A DNA stretch of 64,000 nt from Humibacillus xanthopallidus (GTDB lineage Bacteria > Actinomycetota > Actinomycetes > Actinomycetales > Dermatophilaceae), in NCBI RefSeq assembly GCF_006717145.1, contig NZ_VFQF01000001.1:744001-808000 (forward strand), read 5' to 3'. Below the pieces are notes generated by a model that was given only the letters and a program-made list of their open reading frames with translations, had not been told where the DNA came from and made no database searches. Shown here in pieces: positions 1-7,703 of the stretch; within the stretch, counting starts at the first letter, position 1, and each line of letters begins with the position of its first letter. Made by a program: the position numbers and the translations under genes.

Positions 1-874
1 TGCCACGCCGGTCGAGCTCGGCCGGGGAGAGGTCGCGGCGCACGTGCTGCAGGGCGCGCAGGAAGTCGCCCGCGCTCGCGAAACGGTCGTCGGGCTCGAG
101 CGCCGTCGCGCGGGCGACGAGGTCGTCGAGGCGAGCCGGCACCGTCGGCACGACGGCCGACGGCGCGTCGATGGAGCCGTGGACGTGCTTGTAGGCGATC
201 TGGATCGGCGTGTCGCCGCTGACGGCCTTGCGACCGGTCAGCATCTCGAAGAGGAGCAGTCCCGCGGCGTAGAGGTCGCTGCGCTGGTCGGCGACGCCGC
301 GCTCGACCTGCTCGGGCGAGAGGTAGGAGACCGTGCCGAGCAGGACACCGGTCTGGCTGGTCGTCGTCTGGTTGGTGATGGCGCGGGCGAGGCCGAAGTC
401 GGCCACCTTGACCTCGCCGTCACGGCGGACGATGACGTTCTCGGGCTTGACGTCGCGGTGGATGAGACCGGCGGAGTGCGCGGCCTGGAGGGCGAGGAGG
501 ATCGGCTCGAGGATCGCGATCGCCTCGCGGGCGGTGAGTGGCGCCTCCTCGTGGATGACGTCGCGCAGCGTCTTGCCCTCGACGAGCTCCATCGCGAGGA
601 AGACGTCGCCGGCGTCCTCGCCCTGGTCGAAGACGGCCACGACGTTCGGGTGGCTGAGGCGCGCCGCCGAGCGGGCCTCGCTGCGGAAGCGCTCGACGAA
701 GACGGCGTCGGTCGCGAGGCCGGGACGCATGATCTTCAGGGCGACGTCGCGATCGAGGCGTGCGTCGAGCGCCACGTAGACCGAGGCCATGCCTCCGTCT
801 GCGAGGTGCGAGAGGACGCGGTATCTCCCGTCGATGACCCGACCGACGAGGGAGTCCGCCACGCTGGACGTCAC
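1..874 (-). CDS. pknL: Serine/threonine protein kinase, PknL-like (3' end outside window)
   Basis: Hanks-type kinase domain, about 291 residues visible before the window edge. Translating the minus strand from the GTG at 874 gives a glycine-loop segment DGGMASVY, the ATP-anchoring lysine in VALKIM (K47), the catalytic loop HRDVKPEN (D141), DFG (D159) and an SPEQ segment after the activation loop. The part past the kinase domain, where this family usually has a membrane span and PASTA repeats, is not in the window. The gene lies 50 bp downstream of a LysM transglycosylase on the same strand, suggesting co-transcription. A homologue of Rv2175c, the known PknL substrate in M. tuberculosis, is close by with IdsA and MetF, as around Rv2172c-Rv2176. 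Kinase identity is certain; the PknL assignment rests on this synteny. Confidence 0.9.
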   Translation of the reverse strand, partial: MTSSVADSLVGRVIDGRYRVLSHLADGGMASVYVALDARLDRDVALKIMRPGLATDAVFVERFRSEARSAARLSHPNVVAVFDQGEDAGDVFLAMELVEGKTLRDVIHEEAPLTAREAIAILEPILLALQAAHSAGLIHRDVKPENVIVRRDGEVKVADFGLARAITNQTTTSQTGVLLGTVSYLSPEQVERGVADQRSDLYAAGLLLFEMLTGRKAVSGDTPIQIAYKHVHGSIDAPSAVVPTVPARLDDLVARATALEPDDRFASAGDFLRALQHVRRDLSPAELDRRG

Positions 875-924
875 GGCAGGAGTTTACGGTGCCCTGCCGT
901 GCATTCCCTGCAGGCGAGGCCGGG

Positions 925-1968
925 TCAGAGCCGGGCGTAGATCGCCTTCACGGTGGCGACGTAGGCCTTCGTGTCGGTGTAGAGGCCCCTCGTGCGCACC
1001 GAGTAGAGGCCCTGGTAGTAGGCGGCGATGGCCTGGTCCTTCGAGTCGGCCATCGTCTGCAGCGCCCGCAGCACGAGCACCCCGGCGGTGATGTTGTCGC
1101 GCACGTCGTAGAGGTCGAGCTTGCGGCCTGCGAGCTGCGAGGCCCAGGTGCCGGTGACCGGCATGATCTGCATGACTCCGACGGCGTTCGTCGGGGAGAC
1201 GGCACGCTGGTTCCACCCCGACTCCAGCCAGCCGATCGCGAGGGCCAGCTTGGGGTCGACCCCGTGACGCGTGGCGATCGAGCGGATGAGGTCGGCGGTC
1301 TCGGTGCGGCTGGGGACCGTCATGGCCGCGAGCCTGGCCTTGCTCGCTGCGACGGCCTGGGCGCGCGTCGTCGCCCCCGTGGTGGGCTTGGGAGCCGGCG
1401 TTGAGGCGGGCTTGGAGGTGGGCTTGGCGGGCTTGGAGATGGGCTTGGGAGCCGGCTTCGCGCTCGCCCCCGGCGTCGGGATGGCGATGCGCTGGCCCAC
1501 GTAGATGTAGCTCGACGCGCTGAGGTGGTTGGCAGCGAGGAGTGTGGCGAGGCTGACCTTGTAGCGCTTCGCGATGCCCGACATCGTGTCGCCGGAGCGC
1601 ACGACGTAGCTACGCGTCGCGGCGGCGGTCTTGCGCAGCGGGGTCAGCTTCTGGACGCCAGCGGCGGGCCTGGCTGTTGGCTTGGCCGCAGGCCTGGTGA
1701 CGGGCTTGGTCGCGGGCTTGGCTGCCGGTGGCTTGGCAGACCCCGCACCGGGGACGAGCAGCTTCTGGCCGACGTGGATGACCGCGCCACCGAGCGGCAG
1801 GCGGTTCTTCGCCACGATGGCGGCAACCGTCGTGCGGTGCGTGATGGCGAGGTCCCAGAGGGTGTCGCCCTCACGCACGGTCACCGTGGTCCAGGTTGTC
1901 TGCGCCGCGGCCGCCACGACGGCGTGCGGGGGAGTGACGAGTGCAGCGACGTCGACGGCGAAGGGCAT
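925..1968 (-). CDS. LysM-domain lytic transglycosylase-like cell-wall protein
   Basis: Predicted peptidoglycan-binding and cleaving protein of 347 aa. Two LysM repeats are visible (about residues 27-73, REGDTLWDLA, and 118-165, RSGDTMSGIAKRY), separated by Pro/Ala/Lys-rich linkers. A C-terminal SLT transglycosylase domain (about 225-345) carries the expected glutamate in WLESGWN and the segment GVMQIMPVTGTW. The N terminus (MPFAVDVAALVTPPH) lacks a clear basic-hydrophobic signal peptide, which is odd for a wall enzyme. No in-frame alternative start lies upstream; a GGAAAGG sequence precedes the ATG by about ten bases. It is the likely first gene of an operon with the PknL-like kinase, which ties the kinase to wall remodelling; that link is inferred from position. 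Confidence 0.85.
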   Translation of the reverse strand: MPFAVDVAALVTPPHAVVAAAAQTTWTTVTVREGDTLWDLAITHRTTVAAIVAKNRLPLGGAVIHVGQKLLVPGAGSAKPPAAKPATKPVTRPAAKPTARPAAGVQKLTPLRKTAAATRSYVVRSGDTMSGIAKRYKVSLATLLAANHLSASSYIYVGQRIAIPTPGASAKPAPKPISKPAKPTSKPASTPAPKPTTGATTRAQAVAASKARLAAMTVPSRTETADLIRSIATRHGVDPKLALAIGWLESGWNQRAVSPTNAVGVMQIMPVTGTWASQLAGRKLDLYDVRDNITAGVLVLRALQTMADSKDQAIAAYYQGLYSVRTRGLYTDTKAYVATVKAIYARL

Positions 1969-2148
1969 CGTCGAGGGTCCTTTCCTTCGAAGCCCGGTGC
2001 TGTTGCGCGTGTCCTGAGGCTGCTCTGGCGAGGTGGAGGGGGCGCCCGGAAGGATCGGGTGAGCGGGCTACTGCTGTGATCGGTGAGTCGGGAAGACAAC
2101 TGTGGGGCGCGTGTGACACTAACGTATATTTGAGCGCTAAAGTAAAAA

Positions 2149-2160
2149 TACATCGATGTA
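2149..2160. promoter_or_regulatory. 12-bp perfect palindrome in an A+T-rich intergenic island
   Basis: TACATCGATGTA is a perfect palindrome inside an unusually A+T-rich stretch (about 2118-2162) between the divergent LysM transglycosylase and Rv2175c-like genes. Its position suits an operator or promoter for one or both genes. No regulator is identified. Confidence 0.35.
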
Positions 2161-2200
2161 ATTCGGGGTGTGTGCGGGGGGAGTGGCAGACTCCTCACTC

Positions 2201-2671
2201 GTGAGCGACCACCCTCAGCCCGATCCCGCCCAGTCCCCGGCACCTGCCGTGTCCGAGGCGAGCGCCGCCACCAGTCAGCCCGACCAGCCTGACCAGCCGG
2301 CGGCGTCGGAGCAGGCGGGTCTCGAGGCCCTGGTCGGGGAGTGGCTCACCGTGCCCGACCTCGCGGAGCGCCTGGGTGTCGCCCTCTCGGCGGCCCGGCG
2401 GCTCATCGCCGATCGGGAGCTCGTGGCGACCCGCATCGGCGAGCGCCGCGTCATCGCGGTGCCTGCGAAGTTCGTCGACGAGTCGGGCCCGCGTCCCGAG
2501 CTCAAGGGCACCTTCACGGTGCTGGCCGACGGTGGGATGAGCGATGACGAGATCATCACGTGGCTCTTCACTCCCGACGCGACGCTGCCCGTAGAGGGCG
2601 CCCCCATCGACGCGCTGCGCGCCGGCCACAAGACCGAGATCCGCCGCCGCGCCCAGGAGCTCGCCTTCTAG
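2201..2671 (+). CDS. Rv2175c-like DNA-binding protein (PknL substrate homologue)
   Basis: Small winged-helix/excisionase-like DNA-binding protein, 156 aa. After a Pro/Ser/Gln-rich N-terminal tail comes WLTVPDLAERLGVALSAARR, a helix-turn-helix resembling MerR/excisionase proteins, then a compact C-terminal domain (FTVLADGGMSDDEII...WLF) typical of Rv2175c. In M. tuberculosis Rv2175c is phosphorylated by PknL, which lowers DNA binding; here the kinase gene is 1.3 kb away, so the pair is conserved. The start is uncertain: I chose GTG 2201, while in-frame GTGs at 2168 and 2183 are possible and a G-rich stretch at 2175-2182 could act as a ribosome site. The phosphoacceptor residue was not assigned. 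Confidence 0.8.
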   Translation: MSDHPQPDPAQSPAPAVSEASAATSQPDQPDQPAASEQAGLEALVGEWLTVPDLAERLGVALSAARRLIADRELVATRIGERRVIAVPAKFVDESGPRPELKGTFTVLADGGMSDDEIITWLFTPDATLPVEGAPIDALRAGHKTEIRRRAQELAF

Positions 2672-2703
2672 GACGCCGTCGGTTCACGTCGCCAGCGCCG
2701 CTC

Positions 2704-2801
2704 TCAGACGGCGTGCGTCAGACAGCGGGTGTGAGACGGCTTGCGTCAGACGGCGGGTGTCAGACGGCTTGCGTCAGACAGCGGGCGTCAGACAGCCGGC
2801 G
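2704..2801. repeat. Seven tandem copies of a 14-bp unit (minisatellite)
   Basis: Consensus TCAGACRGCKKGYG repeats seven times without spacers between the convergent Rv2175c-like and polyprenyl-synthase genes. Copies alternate between a GGCKTGCG type and a CRGCGGGYG type, suggesting a 28-bp higher-order unit. Coordinates follow a unit-by-unit count. Confidence 0.9.
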
Positions 2802-2817
2802 TGGTGCCCGCGGGCCG

Positions 2818-3924
2818 TCAGGCGTGGCGGGCGGTCGACACGTCGACGAGCGCCTCGAGCACCTCGAGCGCGCTCCCGTCGAGGCGACCGCTCTCGCCGG
2901 CCCGGCCCACGGCCTTGCGGGCGTCGTCGGCGAGCGTCGCGATGAGCTCCTCGACCCGCTCGACGGCGCCGGTGCCGACGAGGACGCGACGGATCGCCTC
3001 CACGCCCGCGACGTCGAGGTCGTCACGCCCGAGCAGTGACTCGACGAGCGCCCGGTCCCCGGGTGCGGCCGCGTCGAGGGCCAGGGCGATGAGGACCGTG
3101 CGCTTGCCCTCGCGGAGGTCGTCGCCCGCGGGCTTGCCCGTCGCCTCGGGGTCACCGAAGACGCCGAGGAGGTCGTCGCGCAGCTGGAACGCCTCACCGA
3201 GCGCGAGGCCGTAGTCAGACAGTGGAGCGAGGTCGTCGTCGGTGGCGCCGCCGACGAGGGCGCCGATGCGCAGGGGGTGCTCGATGGTGTACTTCGCGCT
3301 CTTGAAGCGGATCACCTTGCGGGCAGAGGCGATCCGCTCCTCGAGGTCGAGACCGTCCCACCCGCGCACCGACTCCAGCAGGTCGAGGAACTGCCCACCC
3401 ATGAGCTGGGTGCGCATCGCGTCGAACAGGTGCCGACCCCGGGCGAGCTCCTCGGCAGGCAGCCCGCACGTCGCATAGAGCTCGTCGCACCACGTGAGGC
3501 AGAGGTCGCCGGCGAGGATCGCCGCGCCCTCGCCGAAACGGTCGGCGTCGCCGTCCCAGCCCTGCGCCGTGTGCAGCGCTGCCACGGCCCGGTGGGCGGA
3601 CGGCATACCGCGTCGGGTGTCGCTGCGGTCCATGACGTCGTCGTGGAGCAGGGCGGCGCCCTGGAAGAACTCCATGCTCGCCGCGAGGCGCACCAGCGCG
3701 TCGGAGTCGGCGCCGCCGGCGGCGCGGTAGCCCCAGTAGAGGAAGCCGGCGCGCAGCCCCTTGCCGCCCGTGAGCAGCCGTTCGACGGCGTCGACGAGGG
3801 GGGCGATCTCGGGGCCGATCTCGGTGAGCGAGGTGGCGCCCCCGGCGATCTGCCCGTCGATCGCCTGCTGGACCCGTCGGCGCAGGCCGTCGAGGTCGGT
3901 GGGGGTCTGCACGAGGTCCTCCAT
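2818..3924 (-). CDS. idsA2: Polyprenyl diphosphate synthase (IdsA family)
   Basis: Trans-isoprenyl diphosphate synthase, 368 aa, condensing isopentenyl diphosphate with allylic diphosphates to make geranylgeranyl- or longer prenyl diphosphates. The first aspartate-rich motif is in LLHDDVMD, followed by DTRRGMPSAH. The second is in AFQLRDDLLGVFGD, with the lysine-containing segment TGKPAGDD after it. An upstream extension to 3966 exists, but ATG 3924 gives a normal N terminus (MEDLVQTPTDLDGLRRR) and leaves a promoter gap to metF. The gene is divergent from metF, as idsA2 and Rv2172c are in M. tuberculosis. Product chain length cannot be read with confidence. Confidence 0.9.
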   Translation of the reverse strand: MEDLVQTPTDLDGLRRRVQQAIDGQIAGGATSLTEIGPEIAPLVDAVERLLTGGKGLRAGFLYWGYRAAGGADSDALVRLAASMEFFQGAALLHDDVMDRSDTRRGMPSAHRAVAALHTAQGWDGDADRFGEGAAILAGDLCLTWCDELYATCGLPAEELARGRHLFDAMRTQLMGGQFLDLLESVRGWDGLDLEERIASARKVIRFKSAKYTIEHPLRIGALVGGATDDDLAPLSDYGLALGEAFQLRDDLLGVFGDPEATGKPAGDDLREGKRTVLIALALDAAAPGDRALVESLLGRDDLDVAGVEAIRRVLVGTGAVERVEELIATLADDARKAVGRAGESGRLDGSALEVLEALVDVSTARHA

Positions 3925-4016
3925 CGCGTCGAGTGGTCGTCGTAGCCTACGCGGAGCCCGCACCACGACGTGGGCAGCCCACGCGTCGTGGACGGCGCCG
4001 CCTTATCGTGGGCTGC

Positions 4017-4925
4017 ATGGCACACGGCACGGCGTCCTCGATGACACGAGCGGAGCGCTTCACGCGCTCGATCCCCGACCTCATCGGAGGACCGCTGCCG
4101 TCGTTCAGCTTCGAGTTCTTCCCGCCCAAGGACGACGCCTCGGAGGCCCAGCTCTGGGATGCCATCCGCCGGCTCGAGAAGGTCGCGCCCAGCTTCGTGT
4201 CGATCACCTACGGCGCCGGCGGGGGCACCCGTGACCGCACCGTGCGCCTCACCCAGCGCGTGCTCGAGGAGACGTCGCTGACGCCGATGGCGCACCTCAC
4301 GTGCGTCGGTCACTCGGTGGGCGAGCTGCGCTCCGTCGTCGGGGCGTATGCCGCAGGCGGCGTGCGCAACATCCTCGCCCTGCGCGGCGACCCCCAGGGA
4401 GGCCTCGGCCAGCCGTGGGTGGCCCACCCGCAGGGGCTCGACCACGCCGACGAGCTCGTGCGGCTCGTCAAGGGCCTGGGGGACTTCACCGTCGGCGTCG
4501 CGGCCTTCCCCGACGGTCACCCCGAGTCGGACGACATCAGTGAGGACGCCGAGACCCTCATCCGCAAGGAGCGGGCCGGCGCCGAGTTCGCGATCACGCA
4601 GATGGTCTTCGACGTCGACCACTACCTGCGGCTGCGCGACGAGCTCGCGCGCCGAGGATCGCGGCTGCCGGTGGTGCCGGCGATCATGCCGATCACCAAC
4701 GCCCGTCAGGTCGTGCGCATGGCCGAGCTCGCGGGCCAGCCGATGCCGGCCTCCGTCACCAACCGGCTCGAGCGTCACGGTGACGACGCCGCTGCCGTGC
4801 GGGCCGAGGGGATGGCGATCGCCTCCGAGTCGTCGCGACGACTTCTCGACGAGGGCGCGCCCGGCATCCACTTCATCACGATGAACCGCTCGTCGGCGAC
4901 GCTCGAGGTCTTCGGCAACCTCTGA
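4017..4925 (+). CDS. metF: Methylenetetrahydrofolate reductase
   Basis: FAD-dependent enzyme reducing 5,10-methylene- to 5-methyl-tetrahydrofolate for methionine synthesis; 302 aa, near normal length for the TIM-barrel MetF. Visible signatures are FSFEFFPPK near the N terminus (strand 1, catalytic glutamate), SITYGAGG, LTCVGHS, ILALRGDPQ, AAFPDGHPES and the C-terminal GIHFITMN. ATG 4017 has no clear Shine-Dalgarno sequence and a TTATCGT box lies 7 nt upstream, so it may be leaderless; ATG 4041 is an alternative. Its place beside idsA matches the M. tuberculosis Rv2172c/Rv2173 arrangement. Confidence 0.92.
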   Translation: MAHGTASSMTRAERFTRSIPDLIGGPLPSFSFEFFPPKDDASEAQLWDAIRRLEKVAPSFVSITYGAGGGTRDRTVRLTQRVLEETSLTPMAHLTCVGHSVGELRSVVGAYAAGGVRNILALRGDPQGGLGQPWVAHPQGLDHADELVRLVKGLGDFTVGVAAFPDGHPESDDISEDAETLIRKERAGAEFAITQMVFDVDHYLRLRDELARRGSRLPVVPAIMPITNARQVVRMAELAGQPMPASVTNRLERHGDDAAAVRAEGMAIASESSRRLLDEGAPGIHFITMNRSSATLEVFGNL

Positions 4926-4944
4926 GGCTGCTGGGCCCGTGACG

Positions 4945-5014
4945 GTGCCGGCGGGTGCCGGCGGGTGCCGGCGGGTGCCGGCGGGTGCCGGCGGGTGCCG
5001 GCGGGTGCCGGCAC
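4945..5014. repeat. 10-bp tandem repeat, six perfect copies plus one
   Basis: GTGCCGGCGG occurs six times perfectly with a seventh imperfect copy, between the 3' ends of the convergent metF and PepSY genes. The array runs directly into the hairpin at 5001-5018. Confidence 0.9.
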
Positions 5015-5018
5015 CCGC
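5001..5018. terminator. 18-bp perfect palindrome, candidate bidirectional terminator
   Basis: GCGGGTGCCGGCACCCGC is self-complementary and sits between convergent stop codons (metF ends at 4925, PepSY gene at 5028). It would form a very stable stem without a U-tract, as many actinobacterial terminators do. The adjacent repeats offer alternative pairings. Confidence 0.5.
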
Positions 5019-5027
5019 GACGGCCCG

Positions 5028-5600
5028 TCAGGTGGTCGAGGGAGCAGTGGTCGATGGTGCGGTGGTCGAGCCCGTGCCGGGCTGGCTGGGCTGGCCCGAC
5101 TCCCCGAGCTGGGCGCCGGGTCCTTCGCCGTCATGGTCGCCGCCCATGCCGCTCATGCCACCCCTGCCGCCGCCCGGCCCCCCGGCGCCGGGTCCGCCCT
5201 CCTGCACCCCGGTCACGGTGAACGACGCGTCGACCTGCACGGTGATGTGGGTGCCGTCGGCGCGCACCATGTGCGCCTCGTAGATGCCGTCGGAGTCGGT
5301 CTCCACCCGCTCGATGGTGGCCCCTGGCTCCTTGGCCTTCGCCGCGGCCGTCACCTTGGTGGCCGTGTCACCCGTGAGGAGCTTCTCGTCTGAGCGCATG
5401 GGCTTGCTCGGGTCGGTGTTGCCGTTGCCCATCCCGCCGCGCATGCCCTGCTGGCCGTTCTCGGACCCCTGGCCGTAGCCGTTCGCGGTGGTTGCGCCGG
5501 TCCCCGTCTCGTCGGCACTGGCGAGCGCGGCTCCGCCGAGCGCGAGGGCCGATGCGGCCACGATGCCCGCTCCGGCGAGAGCGATGGTCTTCTTGTTCAT
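5028..5600 (-). CDS. Secreted PepSY-domain protein
   Basis: 190-aa exported protein. The N terminus (MNKKTIALAGAGIVAASAL...ALASADE) is a classical signal peptide. A glycine/methionine-rich spacer leads to a PepSY-like domain (about 75-135: TATKVTAAAKAKEPGATI, YEAHMVRADGTHITVQVD). The C-terminal third is Gly/Pro-rich and ends in an APSTT repeat, likely a wall-spanning tail. PepSY domains are linked to peptidase inhibition or extracytoplasmic sensing; no partner kinase or peptidase is adjacent. It lies 178 bp downstream of the DUF4126 gene on the same strand. Confidence 0.75.
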   Translation of the reverse strand: MNKKTIALAGAGIVAASALALGGAALASADETGTGATTANGYGQGSENGQQGMRGGMGNGNTDPSKPMRSDEKLLTGDTATKVTAAAKAKEPGATIERVETDSDGIYEAHMVRADGTHITVQVDASFTVTGVQEGGPGAGGPGGGRGGMSGMGGDHDGEGPGAQLGESGQPSQPGTGSTTAPSTTAPSTT

Positions 5601-5778
5601 GCCTGTGTCTCCTTCGATGGACTGGCGGTTCGTGCCAGTGCCTCCACCGTCGGCGGGGGTGCTGTGTCGTCACCCTCGGGGACATGGCGATGTGCTGTGA
5701 GAGATCAGGGGACAACCCGACGCCGGTCGATGCCAGTCGATGCCGGATCGGACAGACCAAGGAGGCGACCCGGAGGGC

Positions 5779-6549
5779 TCAGCTCTCCTGGTCGAAGGGT
5801 CTCTCGCGACCCTCGTCGGCACGGGGTGGCCGTCCGCTCGCGAGGTGCGGTGGATCGGAGCCTTGGTCGAGCCCCGGGTCGCCGGACCGTCCGGGTGGTC
5901 TGCGGGTCGTCGGCGTGGTGGATGAGGTGGTCGTCGAGGTGGTGGTGGTGGGCGTGGAGATGCCCATGCGTTCACCCCAGGCGTCGTAGCGCCGCTTGTA
6001 GCGGCGGATGCGACCGGCGACCTTGTAGACGATGAAGCCGCCCAGCAGCAGCAGGACGAAGGCGATCGTGGCGGCGAGCCACGGATGCGCGATCGTCAGG
6101 GCCGTCACACCGGTCACGGCGACGTCCTCCGTCGTGCTCACGACGATGTTGCTCGCCGGCTCGGGGGAGGTGTTGACCGCAGCACGCAGGCCGGCCTTGA
6201 TCCCGTGTGAGATGAGGGCGGTGATGCCACCGGTGGCGGCACCGATCGCCGCGTCGAGACTGGCCGTCTCGTGGCCGATGAGGTAGCCGATCGTCGCACC
6301 CACGGCCGGGCGCACGACGGTGTGCACGGAGTCCCAGACGGAGTCGACGTAGGGGATCTTGTCGGCGACCATCTCGATGGCGAAGAGGATGCCGGCGCCG
6401 ATGAGCACGTCGGTGCGGGCCAGGGCATCGGGGATCTGCGAGACGCCGAAGACGCGGTCGGCGAGCCCGAGGACGAGCACGACGAGGTAGGCGTTGATGC
6501 CGCTGCCCCAGCCGGTGCTGAACGCCATGGGGATGAGCTCCGCTCCCAC
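5779..6549 (-). CDS. DUF4126 integral membrane protein
   Basis: 256-aa membrane protein with about four to five hydrophobic segments (for example INAYLVVLVLGLADRVFGV, IGAGILFAIEMVADKIPYV, AATIAFVLLLLGGFIVYKV). This layout and motifs such as KIPYVDSVWD fit DUF4126, a family of unknown function. The C-terminal tail after the last span is Thr/Ser/Pro-rich and basic, probably cytoplasmic. The reading frame stays open far upstream, but GTG 6549 is preceded by a strong AAGGAGGG ribosome site and is the convincing start. Confidence 0.78.
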   Translation of the reverse strand: MGAELIPMAFSTGWGSGINAYLVVLVLGLADRVFGVSQIPDALARTDVLIGAGILFAIEMVADKIPYVDSVWDSVHTVVRPAVGATIGYLIGHETASLDAAIGAATGGITALISHGIKAGLRAAVNTSPEPASNIVVSTTEDVAVTGVTALTIAHPWLAATIAFVLLLLGGFIVYKVAGRIRRYKRRYDAWGERMGISTPTTTTSTTTSSTTPTTRRPPGRSGDPGLDQGSDPPHLASGRPPRADEGRERPFDQES

Positions 6550-6892
6550 GGACCCTCCTTGCTCTCGCGCCTGATCCTGCCTGCCACGGTGCACGACATG
6601 GTGTCGGACAGGTCTGACAGTCCCGCATCCGCGGGGGAGTCGCAAGGTGCTCGCGCCGGTCGGGTCGAAGGGTATGCCGCCGGGCGTGCCGAGCGGGCCC
6701 GATCCGTGAGCGGACGGAACCCCTGCGCCCCTCCGTTCACGGACCGAACCCGCACGAGCAAGCCTGTCGTCTCGGCATCGGGAGCACCTGAGCACGGCTA
6801 CTCACGTCGGTGGGTCTCCACCCCGCACAGGCCGTCGGGTGGGGGTTGGCGAGGGGTCGGATGGGTGGGTCGGCGCGGCGGTGGAGGGCGTC

Positions 6893-6923
6893 TTGACACG
6901 GTGTCGGCGGCAGGGGTTACAGT
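6893..6923 (+). promoter_or_regulatory. Promoter of the DUF6504-HEPN-dnaE2 operon
   Basis: A consensus -35 TTGACA (6893-6898) is followed by TTACAG/TACAGT at 6917-6923 with 18-19 nt spacing. The predicted start point falls at or in the SOS box, so LexA binding would block transcription initiation. Confidence 0.6.
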
Positions 6924-6930
6924 CGAGACA

Positions 6931-6946
6931 TCGAACAAGTGTTCGA
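6931..6946. promoter_or_regulatory. LexA-binding SOS box upstream of dnaE2 operon
   Basis: TCGAACAAGTGTTCGA is a perfect match to the mycobacterial SOS box TCGAAC-N4-GTTCGA. It lies just downstream of the promoter and about 130 bp before the first gene. In M. tuberculosis dnaE2 is a LexA target, so the operon content supports the call. Confidence 0.9.
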
Positions 6947-7077
6947 ATGGTTCAGGGGCCGGCCAGCAGGTCGGTCGTGAAGTGTCAGTCGTCGGTTGGT
7001 GTCAGGACTGCTCGTGTGGGGCGCGGGTGGTCCTGGGTCGTGATGTCCGGCCTCGACGTGTCCGAAGGAGACGTGTC

Positions 7078-7593
7078 GTGGTGCGTAGGTTCAGTGATCC
7101 CGTCGAGGTGCGGGTTCGTGGTGAGGGTGTCCGAACGTCGTCGGCACGCCCGGCGCTCCCGGTGGGAGGGCAGTCGGCGAGAGATCGTCTCCCCATCGGC
7201 TCCTCGTCGACGAGCAGGGAGCCGGCAGGCCCTGGAGACGCCGGTGGAGATTCCGGTCGGGACCCTGGTGGTGGTGGCGAACGGCCGGAGGCGTTCATCT
7301 GGCGTGGGCGGCTCTACGTCGTGCGTGAGGTGCTCGCGACCTGGCGTGAGCGGCGCGCCTGGTGGCGTGAGGCGCTCGACGCCGACGACTCCCGGGTGCG
7401 ACCGGGAGAGACGCTCGCCGCCGCTGCCAGGGAGCGTCAGGTCTGGCGCGTCGAGGCCAGTCCCGGCTGGTCGTTCGCACCGGGGGTCTACGACCTCGCC
7501 CATGACGAGTTCGGGCCGGATGCCCGTCCTCGTGCTCACGGCGGCTGCGAGCGCTCCGATGGCGGCTGGTCGCTCGTCCGCGTCGCCGACTGA
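7078..7593 (+). CDS. DUF6504 family protein, first gene of SOS operon
   Basis: 171-aa protein. A variable Gly/Ser/Arg-rich N-terminal half is followed by a conserved C-terminal domain, FIWRGRLYVVREVLATWRER, then WREAL...VWRVEA and a Tyr-Asp-Leu-Ala segment, which I recognise as DUF6504. The function is unknown, and the small basic Trp/Arg-rich domain suggests nucleic-acid or protein contact. GTG 7078 follows AAGGAG (7065-7070) by 7 nt. It is the first gene behind the SOS box and precedes the HEPN-like gene and dnaE2, so damage induction is expected. ImuA'/ImuB would be expected in this place in mycobacterial-type mutasomes, and this protein is not recognisably either. Confidence 0.75.
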   Translation: MVRRFSDPVEVRVRGEGVRTSSARPALPVGGQSARDRLPIGSSSTSREPAGPGDAGGDSGRDPGGGGERPEAFIWRGRLYVVREVLATWRERRAWWREALDADDSRVRPGETLAAAARERQVWRVEASPGWSFAPGVYDLAHDEFGPDARPRAHGGCERSDGGWSLVRVAD

Positions 7594-7703
7594 CTGCCTG
7601 ACTCTGCCTGACCCTGCCCGACCCCTGCCCGACCCCTGCCCGACCCCTGCCCGACCCCTGCCCGTCCTCGCTCTCACCCATCCCAGCAAGCAAGGAGCCG
7701 ACC
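7594..7703. repeat. 11-bp tandem repeat between DUF6504 and HEPN genes
   Basis: Four perfect copies of CGACCCCTGCC (7619-7662) preceded by degenerate copies of the same unit. The array fills the short gap inside the operon and is followed by an AAGGAG ribosome site about 8 nt before ATG 7704. Confidence 0.85.

Larger units (their letters stand above)
6550..7077. other. 528-bp intergenic region carrying the SOS promoter
   Basis: Divergent gap between the DUF4126 gene and the dnaE2 operon. Contents: the DUF4126 ribosome site; a GTATGCCG word at 6672; an imperfect inverted repeat (6704-6714 and 6732-6742, CCGTGAGCGGA / TCCGTTCACGG, one mismatch); a promoter at 6893-6923; and an SOS box at 6931-6946, followed by about 130 nt of leader. 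I see no gene here. Confidence 0.7.

Noticed and set aside
1969-2148. c-di-AMP (ydaO-type) riboswitch before the LysM transglycosylase gene.
   Set aside because: Expected for wall hydrolases in actinobacteria, but the conserved segments of the motif are not visible in the minus-strand leader.
2704-2801. CRISPR array.
   Set aside because: Units are 14 bp and contiguous without spacers, and no cas gene is near; the same applies to 25441-25555 and 7619-7662.
6704-6742. Inverted repeat CCGTGAGCGGA / TCCGTTCACGG as a terminator.
   Set aside because: It lies between divergent genes, so there is no 3' end to terminate; one mismatch and a 17-nt loop make an operator only a weak possibility.
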